A program made the translations under genes and the position numbers. The notes under the pieces were generated by a model. That model did not search any database. It was not told the DNA's origin and saw only the letters and a program-made list of their open reading frames with translations. A stretch of DNA of 6,880 nt, taken from Desulfovibrio legallii. GTDB taxonomy: Bacteria; Desulfobacterota; Desulfovibrionia; Desulfovibrionales; Desulfovibrionaceae. Positions 1 through 4,991 of the stretch are shown piece after piece (the stretch's first letter is position 1; each line of letters starts with the position of its first letter). Location of the stretch: positions 11,438 to 18,317 of the forward strand of contig NZ_FNBX01000026.1 of NCBI RefSeq assembly GCF_900102485.1. The letters are read 5' to 3'.

Positions 1-5
1 GCGGA

Positions 6-107
6 TTTTGTGGCCTGGCAAGGAAGCGGCCCCGCCCGGACGGGGATAGTACTCTTACGGTACAGACCCGGACGGAAAGGGGCCGCTGACGCCGCCAGGC
101 CGCAAAA
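6..107 (+). ncRNA. Structured 5' leader RNA, candidate cis-regulatory element upstream of the split lysO
   Basis: Positions 6-19 pair with 94-107 over 14 bp with a single G-U pair. Nested inside, 25-33 pairs with 79-87 over 9 perfect bp, leaving an asymmetric internal loop (20-24 against 88-93). The apical part (34-78) holds GTAC (49-52) facing GTAC (60-63) around a 7-nt loop, and a 9-nt direct repeat, CCCGGACGG, at 35-43 and 67-75. That repeat lets 41-44 pair with 67-70 or 35-37 pair with 42-44, so two apical folds compete. There is no T-run after the closing stem, so it is not a simple intrinsic terminator. I compared it from memory with the lysine (L-box), TPP, SAM, cobalamin, FMN, glycine, guanidine, c-di-GMP, fluoride and Mn riboswitches and recognise none of their conserved cores. 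The fold is seen in the sequence; the regulatory role is inferred from its place 44 nt before the first gene. Confidence 0.5.
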
Positions 108-114
108 GACGCGC

Positions 115-148
115 GCCTCGCCGCCAGGGATATCTAAAGAAGAGAGGC
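115..148 (+). promoter_or_regulatory. Possible ribosome-binding-site sequestering hairpin and switch segment
   Basis: GCCTC at 115-119 is complementary to GAGGC at 144-148, which contains the Shine-Dalgarno bases of the ATG at 151. In addition, CGCCGCCAGG occurs at 90-99 and again at 119-128. The GCCAGG in each copy can pair with CCTGGC at 14-19, so the second copy could displace the 3' arm of the leader's closing stem. Such mutually exclusive pairings are typical of translational switches. The complementarities are seen directly; the mechanism is inferred, and the 5-bp stem is weak. Confidence 0.3.
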
Positions 149-150
149 CT

Positions 151-471
151 ATGTTCATTGCATTGGGGTTAACCTTCCTTGGCATGGCCGTGGGCTTTCT
201 GCTGCGCAAAGGCCCCTGGCCGGGCCGGTTGACGCGCGGCATTACTCCGGTAATCATGCTCCTGCTGCTGGGCCTGGGCATTGCCGTGGGCGGCAACGCC
301 GCCCTGATGGAGGCTTTGCCCCGCCTGGGCGGCGCGGCCCTGGCCCTCACCTTGGCGGGCGTGGCCGGGTCTCTGGTCTGCACCCTGCTGGCGGGCCGGC
401 TTTTCCGTCGTGGGCCCGGCTCCACGTCCGCCCCTGCCCACGCCAACGAGGATACGCATGAAGACTGTTGA
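151..471 (+). CDS. lysO: LysO family transporter, N-terminal part (split gene)
   Basis: This 106-residue protein resembles the N-terminal (DUF340-type) portion of LysO (YbjE), the inner-membrane exporter of L-lysine and the toxic analogue thialysine. Three hydrophobic segments are visible: about residues 1-18, 31-50 (ending in the motif GLGIAVGGN) and 59-83. The tail from about 85 is polar and probably cytoplasmic. It cannot work alone: the complementary C-terminal part is encoded at 1154-1753, beyond a carbonic anhydrase gene. Split LysO pairs are known, but the halves are normally adjacent. The ATG at 151 is chosen because a purine-rich Shine-Dalgarno (AGAGAGG, 141-147) lies just upstream and the protein then starts directly with a membrane segment. 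A GTG at 10 in the same frame would add 47 Arg/Gly-rich residues lying over the folded leader. Its hydrophobic segments contain no acidic residue; the only nearby one is E54. The last 14 nt overlap the next gene. Confidence 0.8.
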   Translation: MFIALGLTFLGMAVGFLLRKGPWPGRLTRGITPVIMLLLLGLGIAVGGNAALMEALPRLGGAALALTLAGVAGSLVCTLLAGRLFRRGPGSTSAPAHANEDTHEDC

Positions 472-1126
472 ACATCTGCTTCAGGGCAACGCCTTTTTCC
501 AGCGCACATATTTTAAGAAGCACGAGGCCCAGCTGCTGGACCTGGTGGCCCACGGCCAGCAGCCCAGGGCGCTCTTTATCGGCTGCGCGGATTCGCGGGT
601 CATTCCCTCGCTCATCACCAACGCGCCTCCGGGCCAGCTCTTTGTGCTGCGCAACGTGGGCAACTTCGTGGCCCCCTACAAGCCGGACGAGGACTACCAC
701 GCCACGGCGGCGGGCATTGAATACGCGGTCACGGCCCTGAACGTCGCGGAGGTCATCATCTGCGGGCACACCCATTGCGGGGCCATTGAGGCCCTGTTCG
801 CAGGCAAGGACGAGGACGGAGCCTTTGTCCACACCCGCAAGTGGCTTTCTCTGGGCAAAAAGGCCAAAGAAATGGCCCTGCTGGCCCTGGGCAGGCAGGC
901 GGACAAAGAGCCCCTGCTGCGCCTTGCGGAAAAGCTCTCCATCGTTTTCCAGATCGAAAACCTCATGACCTACCCCTGCGTGCGCGACCGGGTGCGGGAG
1001 GGAAGCCTGCACGTCCACGGCTGGCTTTACCATATCGAATCAGGGGCCATGCGCTATTACGACCCTGACGAGCACGACTTCCTGGCCCTGAACCCGCAGA
1101 CGGACGCCGTGCCGTCCCGGCCCTGA
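458..1126 (+). CDS. Beta-class carbonic anhydrase
   Basis: This 222-residue zinc enzyme interconverts CO2 and bicarbonate in the cytoplasm. The beta-class signature is complete: C43-A-D45-S-R47 near the N-terminus and H104-T-H-C107-G further on. C43, H104 and C107 are the expected zinc ligands, with the D45/R47 dyad next to the metal. The conserved RNVGNF (65-70), the GIEYAV segment (86-91) and the GWLYHIESG strand (188-196) also fit the bacterial Can/CynT-like branch, and the length is normal. There is no signal peptide. The ATG at 458 is preferred over an ATG at 410 because GAGGA at 448-452 lies 5 nt upstream and the extra 16 residues would be Pro/Arg-rich and unlike the family. It overlaps the lysO N-terminal gene by 14 nt, which suggests translational coupling, and sits between the two lysO pieces. 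It may supply bicarbonate for carboxylations or balance CO2, but nothing here fixes its specific purpose. Confidence 0.95.
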   Translation: MKTVEHLLQGNAFFQRTYFKKHEAQLLDLVAHGQQPRALFIGCADSRVIPSLITNAPPGQLFVLRNVGNFVAPYKPDEDYHATAAGIEYAVTALNVAEVIICGHTHCGAIEALFAGKDEDGAFVHTRKWLSLGKKAKEMALLALGRQADKEPLLRLAEKLSIVFQIENLMTYPCVRDRVREGSLHVHGWLYHIESGAMRYYDPDEHDFLALNPQTDAVPSRP

Positions 1127-1153
1127 CCGCCGCCCGGTCCTGCGCATCCCCCC

Positions 1154-1753
1154 ATGCAAGGCAGCGTGTGCATAGTGGCGTTCTTTGCGGCGGGCGTGCT
1201 GCTGGCGCGCCTGGGGCTTGTGCCCGCCTGGCTGCTGGAGCACGACCTGACCCTCTATGTGCTCTGGCTGCTCATGTTCCTGGTGGGGCTTTCCATCGGC
1301 GCGGACCGGCGGCTGGGCGAGATCCTGCGCAGCCTGCGCCCCCGCGTGCTGCTCCTGCCCCTGGCCACGGCCGCGGGCACCTTTGCGGGCACGGCCCTGG
1401 TCAGCCTGTTCCTGGTCTACAGCGTTACGGAATGCATGGCCGTGGGCGCGGGCTTTGCCTATTATTCCCTCTCTTCCATCTTCATTACCCAGTATAAGGG
1501 GCCGGAGCTGGGCACCGTGGCCCTGATCAGCAACATTGCCCGCGAGCTCTTCACCCTGCTCTGCACGCCGCTGCTGGTGCGCCTTTGGGGGCCCCTCGCG
1601 CCCATCACCTGCGGCGGGGCCTCCACCATGGATACCACCCTGCCCGTCATCGTGCGCTATTCCGGGCGGGAGTGGATGTTCGTCTCCATCGTCCACGCCA
1701 TGGTCCTGGACATGAGCGTGCCCTTCTGGGTGCTGTTCTTCTGTTCGTGGTAA
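1154..1753 (+). CDS. lysO: LysO family transporter, C-terminal part (split gene)
   Basis: This 199-residue hydrophobic protein matches the C-terminal domain of LysO (YbjE), the L-lysine exporter. Characteristic motifs are AGFAYYSLSSIF (99-110), the LGTVALISNIARE helix (119-131, with E131) and the signature GGASTMDTTLP (154-164), followed by a last hydrophobic helix (about 175-197). Further membrane segments are about 5-23, 32-49 and 64-89. With the three segments of the 151-471 product it makes up a complete LysO. The start is uncertain. ATG 1154 lies 27 nt after the carbonic anhydrase stop and is preceded by C-rich sequence without a Shine-Dalgarno. GTG 1166 has AAGG at 1158-1161, spaced 4 nt, and still keeps the first membrane helix. 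Translation may depend on coupling to the upstream genes. Lysine as substrate is inferred from the family and not proven for this lineage. Confidence 0.85.
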   Translation: MQGSVCIVAFFAAGVLLARLGLVPAWLLEHDLTLYVLWLLMFLVGLSIGADRRLGEILRSLRPRVLLLPLATAAGTFAGTALVSLFLVYSVTECMAVGAGFAYYSLSSIFITQYKGPELGTVALISNIARELFTLLCTPLLVRLWGPLAPITCGGASTMDTTLPVIVRYSGREWMFVSIVHAMVLDMSVPFWVLFFCSW

Positions 1754-1762
1754 GCGCGCCGT

Positions 1763-1849
1763 CCGGGGCGGCCTGTGCGACGCGCGGCCTCTTGCCCCGG
1801 CCGCGAAAATCCTTCCCCCACAGGCCCCGACGCGCGCCGCACGGGGCCT
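1763..1849. repeat. Two consecutive GC-rich hairpins after the lysO unit
   Basis: CCGGGGC (1763-1769) pairs with GCCCCGG (1794-1800), a 7-bp stem. AGGCCCCG (1822-1829) pairs with CGGGGCCT (1842-1849), an 8-bp stem with a 12-nt loop. Neither is followed by a T-run on the + strand, so they are not classic intrinsic terminators. They may stabilise the mRNA 3' end or act with Rho. The two share the GCCCCG core, so GCCCCG at 1824-1829 could also pair with 1764-1769. Confidence 0.4.
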
Positions 1850-1876
1850 CCGCGCCTGACGAACGCGCCGCCCGCC

Positions 1877-1906
1877 TTGCCAGGGGGCGCAAAAGCGGTC
1901 ACTATA
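1877..1906 (+). promoter_or_regulatory. Possible sigma70-type promoter for the HEAT-like gene
   Basis: TTGCCA at 1877-1882 resembles a -35 box, and ACTATA at 1901-1906 lies 18 nt downstream (the overlapping TATACG starts at 1903). It is an AT-richer patch in a very GC-rich spacer, 38 nt before the ATG at 1944. The match to consensus is only partial. Confidence 0.3.
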
Positions 1907-1943
1907 CGGGCAGTAGTCATCACCCCTACCCGGAGGGAAAGCC

Positions 1944-2654
1944 ATGCCCCGCATGCGCTCCGCCAAACTGCAACTCAAAGAAAGCCTCACCGGCCCGGAC
2001 TGGCGCGACCACCTGGACGCCATCAGTCAAGGCGGCATGGAAAACGTGGGGCCGCTTTTTTCCTTCCTGCTCCTGGGCCCGCAGACCATGCACCGCGCCG
2101 CCGCGGCTCTGGGGCAGGTCGTGGCCCGCCTGGCCCGCAGCGAGCCCGAGACCGCCCGCAACATCATCCGCCGCCTCATGTGGCACCTGAACGAAGAATC
2201 GGGCAACATCGGCTGGGGCATCCCCGAAGCCTTCGGCGAAATCCTGGCCGCCAGCGAACCCCTGGCCAAGGATTTTCACAAAATCCTCATCACCTACATC
2301 ATTGACCTGGGCCACGACGACAATTTTTGCGACCACGACGTGCTGCGCCGCTCCTGTTACTGGGCCATCGGCCGCCTGGCCCAGGCCCGTCCGGCCCTCT
2401 GCCTTTCGGCCCGCCCCTGGCTGCGCAAGGGCCTTGCCGATCAGGACATGATCTGCCGCGGCATGGCCGCCTGGGCTCTGGCCCAGCTGCCGCCGGACCT
2501 CATGGACGCCCCGGCCCTGCGCGCTCTGGCTCAGGCCGGGCACACGGAAGCCTGCCAGCTTTTCGACGGCAACGACGTCTATGAGGAATCCGTCACCCGG
2601 CTGGCCGAGGCGGCCCTGGCCCGGCTGGCCCCGCCCGCCGGCGGCAAGGCTTAG
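1944..2654 (+). CDS. HEAT-like repeat protein of unknown function
   Basis: The 236-residue product is predicted soluble and almost entirely alpha-helical, with paired amphipathic helices typical of HEAT/PBS-lyase-type repeats: about 35-65, 69-80, 95-120, 131-148, 155-182 and 187-228. The most distinctive stretch is [20 protein letters not shown] (78-97), followed by a Cys/His-containing segment (H124, C129, H131, C138). I associate this pattern with a HEAT protein family in sulfate-reducing deltaproteobacteria (annotated from memory as DVU0298-like), but cannot confirm the family name. HEAT scaffolds usually bind proteins or assist cofactor enzymes; no catalytic motif is evident. The ATG at 1944 follows a strong Shine-Dalgarno (GGAGG, 1932-1936). 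The gene is isolated by spacers of 190 and 186 nt and so is probably its own transcription unit. The four Cys (129, 138, 153, 171) and nearby His are not arranged as a recognised metal motif. Confidence 0.75.
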   Translation: MPRMRSAKLQLKESLTGPDWRDHLDAISQGGMENVGPLFSFLLLGPQTMHRAAAALGQVVARLARSEPETARNIIRRLMWHLNEESGNIGWGIPEAFGEILAASEPLAKDFHKILITYIIDLGHDDNFCDHDVLRRSCYWAIGRLAQARPALCLSARPWLRKGLADQDMICRGMAAWALAQLPPDLMDAPALRALAQAGHTEACQLFDGNDVYEESVTRLAEAALARLAPPAGGKA

Positions 2655-2840
2655 CGCCTGTGGGCGGCGGGCCTGTGCCGTACGGCCGCCGCGGCATAAC
2701 GGCCCCTGGCGTCCGGCAGGGCGCGCGCGGCGCAGTGCGGGAATAAACGTTTTTGCAGGGCGGGGCGGCGCGGCGAAGAAGCGCGGTTTGCCAAAGGCGC
2801 TCTCCACCCACAAAAAACAGGCTCTTCCGACGAGGTTTTC

Positions 2841-4847
2841 ATGGCAGTAGTATTGGGCACGGCCGGGCATATCGACCACGGCAAAACCTCCCTGGTGCGC
2901 GCGCTCACGGGCGTGGACTGCGATCGCCTGGGGGAGGAGAAGCGCCGCGGCATCACCATTGAGCTGGGCTTCGCCTGGCTGGACCTGCCCGGCGGGGAGC
3001 GCCTGGGCATCGTGGACGTGCCCGGACACGAGCGCTTCGTCAAGAACATGGTGGCCGGGGCCGCGGGCGTGGACATGGTCATGCTGGTCATTGCCGCGGA
3101 CGAAGGCGTCATGCCCCAGACCCGCGAGCATCTGGAAATCTGCTCCCTCCTGGGCATTCGCACGGGCCTGGTGGCCCTGACCAAAACCGATATGGTGGAG
3201 CCGGACTGGCTGGAAATGGTCACGGAAGACGTACGCGCCTTCCTGGCGGAAACCTTCCTGGCCGGGGCTCCCATTTTTCCGGTTTCCTCAGCCACGGGAG
3301 AAGGCGTGGAGGCCCTGCGGGCGGCCCTGGTTTCCCTGGCCGGGGGCCTTGCGCCCCAGCCGCGCAGCGACATCTTCCGCCTGCCCGTGGATCGGGTTTT
3401 CAGCATGAAAGGGCACGGCACCGTGGTCACGGGCACGGTCATTTCCGGCCGCTGCGCCGTGGGCGACGAGCTCTGCTTCATGCCGTCCGGGCCTGCCACC
3501 CGCGCCCGCAGCCTGCAGCGCCACGGCAGGCCCGCGCAGGACGTGGCCGCCGGGCAGCGCTGCGCCGTCAACGTCCAGAGCGTGGAGGTAGCCGACGTGG
3601 AGCGCGGCCTTGTGCTGGCCCACCCCGGCGAGCTCTTCCCCTCCCCGCGCTGGATGGTGCGGCTTACCTGCCTGCCCTCCGCCCCGCGCGCCCTGCGCCA
3701 GCGGGTGGAAATCCACTTCCACCACGGCACGCGCGAATGCCCGGCCCGGGTGGTTTTTCGGGATCGAGAAAAGCTCGCCCCCGGCGAAACCGCCCTGGCC
3801 GAGCTGCGCTTCAGGGAACCTCTGGCTGGCGTTTACGGCGACCATTGCGTGCTGCGCGCGGGCGCGCCCTTGCGCACTGTGGCGGGCGGCCCGCTGGTAA
3901 GCCCCCTGCCGCCGGAGCTGCGCCGCAGCGACCCCCGCTTTGCGGAAAATCTGCGCCTGCTGGCCGGGCTGCCCGCCCTGCGCGCGGCCGTGGACGCGCC
4001 GCTTGCCCAGAAGGACTCCGGCGGCAAGGACGCGCCCTCGCCCAAAAGCGCGGCCAAGGCGCGGGATGCGGCCTGCGCCGCCTTTCTTGCCGCCGTGCTG
4101 GAGCTGCGCGCCGCAGCGGGCGCGGACGAAGCCAGGCTGCGCGCGCTCACCGGCCTGCCCCGCTCCGCGCTGGAAACGGGCCTGCAACTTCTGGCCGCGC
4201 GCGGCGCGGCCCTCTGCTTTGACAAAGAAGCCAGGGCCTGGATCGGCCGCCCGGCTTTCGACGCCCTCCTGGCCGCCTGCCTGGCCCGCGGCGCGGACCT
4301 GCACCGCAAGGAGCCCCTCAAGCCCGCCTTTACGCGCGGCGCGCTCTGCGCGGGCTGGAGCGCGCGCCTGGCCCCGCGCCTGGTGCAGCGGGTGCTGGAG
4401 CAGGCCCTCAGGCAGGGGGATCTGGTCGCCGAAGGCGACGGCCTGCGCCTGGCCGGGCACCAGGTGAGCCTGGCGGCGGACCAGGAAGGCCTGCGCGCGG
4501 CCCTGCTCAAGGCCCACGCCGCAGCGGGCCTTGCCCCGCCCAACCTCAAGGAGGTGCTGGAGGCGCTCGACGTGACCCCCAAGGCGGCCGCGCCCGTGCT
4601 GCGCCTGCTCTGCGAAAGCGGCGAACTGGTCAAGATCAAGGAAGGGCTCTGCTACCACGGCCCGGCCCTGACAGAAATCATGGAGCGCGTGCGGCAGTGG
4701 TTTGCCGACCACGACAACCTGGATGTGGCCGGGCTCAAAGAGCTCACCGGTCTTTCGCGCAAGTACCTCATTGCCCTGCTGGAATACATGGACAACGCCC
4801 GCATCACCGTGCGCGTGGGCGACCAGCGGCGCTACCGCGGGCGCTGA
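2841..4847 (+). CDS. selB: Selenocysteine-specific translation elongation factor SelB
   Basis: SelB is the EF-Tu-like GTPase that carries selenocysteyl-tRNA to the ribosome at UGA codons marked by a SECIS hairpin. All GTPase motifs are visible in order: G1 GHIDHGKT (9-16), G2 GITIELGF (37-44), G3 DVPGHE (59-64), G4 TKTD (114-117, the SelB version of NKxD) and G5 SSAT (149-152). The beta-barrel domains run to about residue 350, with [13 protein letters not shown] (187-199) typical of SelB. The C-terminal half (about 405-668) consists of the winged-helix repeats that bind the SECIS RNA, ending in [14 protein letters not shown] (638-651) and the basic [11 protein letters not shown] tail. The length of 668 is slightly above the usual 610-650; a charged Ala/Lys/Ser-rich linker at about 388-412 accounts for much of this. 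The start is supported by GAGG at 2832-2835, 5 nt upstream of the ATG. selA, selC and selD are not in the window. No in-frame TGA suggesting selenocysteine is evident in the six genes here. Confidence 0.97.
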   Translation: MAVVLGTAGHIDHGKTSLVRALTGVDCDRLGEEKRRGITIELGFAWLDLPGGERLGIVDVPGHERFVKNMVAGAAGVDMVMLVIAADEGVMPQTREHLEICSLLGIRTGLVALTKTDMVEPDWLEMVTEDVRAFLAETFLAGAPIFPVSSATGEGVEALRAALVSLAGGLAPQPRSDIFRLPVDRVFSMKGHGTVVTGTVISGRCAVGDELCFMPSGPATRARSLQRHGRPAQDVAAGQRCAVNVQSVEVADVERGLVLAHPGELFPSPRWMVRLTCLPSAPRALRQRVEIHFHHGTRECPARVVFRDREKLAPGETALAELRFREPLAGVYGDHCVLRAGAPLRTVAGGPLVSPLPPELRRSDPRFAENLRLLAGLPALRAAVDAPLAQKDSGGKDAPSPKSAAKARDAACAAFLAAVLELRAAAGADEARLRALTGLPRSALETGLQLLAARGAALCFDKEARAWIGRPAFDALLAACLARGADLHRKEPLKPAFTRGALCAGWSARLAPRLVQRVLEQALRQGDLVAEGDGLRLAGHQVSLAADQEGLRAALLKAHAAAGLAPPNLKEVLEALDVTPKAAAPVLRLLCESGELVKIKEGLCYHGPALTEIMERVRQWFADHDNLDVAGLKELTGLSRKYLIALLEYMDNARITVRVGDQRRYRGR

Positions 4848-4854
4848 ACCCTTT

Positions 4855-4883
4855 CGCCCCCGCAGGCGGTATATTTTTGTTTT
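4855..4883 (+). terminator. Possible intrinsic terminator after selB
   Basis: CGCC (4855-4858) and GGCG (4865-4868) can form a short 4-bp GC stem with a 6-nt loop. It is followed at once by a T-rich tract (4870-4883) with runs of five and four T. It lies 8 nt after the selB stop. The stem is short for a strong terminator, which lowers confidence. Confidence 0.4.
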
Positions 4884-4885
4884 CC

Positions 4886-4907
4886 GGGCGGGAAACTCCC
4901 CCCGCCC
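4886..4907. repeat. GC-rich hairpin between selB and the flavoprotein gene
   Basis: GGGCGGG (4886-4892) pairs with CCCGCCC (4901-4907) around an 8-nt loop. On the + strand the T-rich tract lies before it rather than after it, so it is not a standard terminator for selB. It may strengthen the adjacent weak terminator or mark a transcript boundary. Confidence 0.4.
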
Positions 4908-4910
4908 CCC

Positions 4911-4941
4911 TTGCCCAGCGGCGGGAAATGCGCATTATAAA
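4911..4941 (+). promoter_or_regulatory. Probable promoter of the flavoprotein gene
   Basis: TTGCCC (4911-4916) can serve as a -35 box. ATTATA (4934-4939) lies 17 nt downstream, and the overlapping TATAAA (4936-4941) lies 19 nt downstream, as -10 candidates. The stretch 4926-4980 is clearly AT-rich against a GC-rich background, and the start codon is about 50 nt downstream. This is the best promoter candidate in the window. Confidence 0.45.
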
Positions 4942-4965
4942 TACTGGTAATGCTCATTTGCTCAT
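4927..4965. promoter_or_regulatory. Candidate operator: clustered inverted and direct repeats over the promoter
   Basis: AATGCGCATT (4927-4936) is a perfect 10-bp palindrome. GCATTA (4932-4937) and TAATGC (4948-4953) form a second inverted repeat with a 10-nt spacer, and GCTCAT is directly repeated at 4952-4957 and 4960-4965. These overlap and follow the -10 region, where a repressor would act. The half-site TTATAA is faintly PerR/Fur-like, but the match is partial and I do not assign a regulator. Confidence 0.35.
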
Positions 4966-4991
4966 AACCATCAAACCCAAGGAGCGCACCG

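Noticed and set aside
6..107. Lysine riboswitch (L-box) upstream of lysO
   Set aside because: The location is tempting, but the element is much shorter than an L-box and lacks its conserved motifs as I know them.
10..150. N-terminal extension of the lysO N-terminal gene from a GTG at 10
   Set aside because: The extra 47 residues are Arg/Gly/Pro-rich, unlike LysO, and lie over a strongly folded leader. The ATG at 151 has its own Shine-Dalgarno and begins with a membrane segment.
458..471. A frameshift or sequencing error joining the lysO N-terminal gene to the downstream gene
   Set aside because: The downstream gene is a complete carbonic anhydrase with its own Shine-Dalgarno, so the 14-nt overlap is an ordinary coupled gene junction.
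469..471. TGA at the end of the lysO N-terminal gene read as selenocysteine, given selB in the window
   Set aside because: The sequence past the TGA in that frame shows no LysO similarity, and the natural end of the domain is already passed.
2677..2686. Perfect palindrome GCCGTACGGC after the HEAT-like gene as a terminator or operator
   Set aside because: It is only 10 bp in a GC-rich spacer, has no T-run and no promoter nearby; chance is a sufficient explanation.
3288..4712. Long - strand open frame opposite selB, and similar ones at 1040-2023 and 1926-3131
   Set aside because: They overlap well-supported + strand genes, give Arg/Gly/Ala/Gln-rich translations without domains, and lack ribosome-binding sites.
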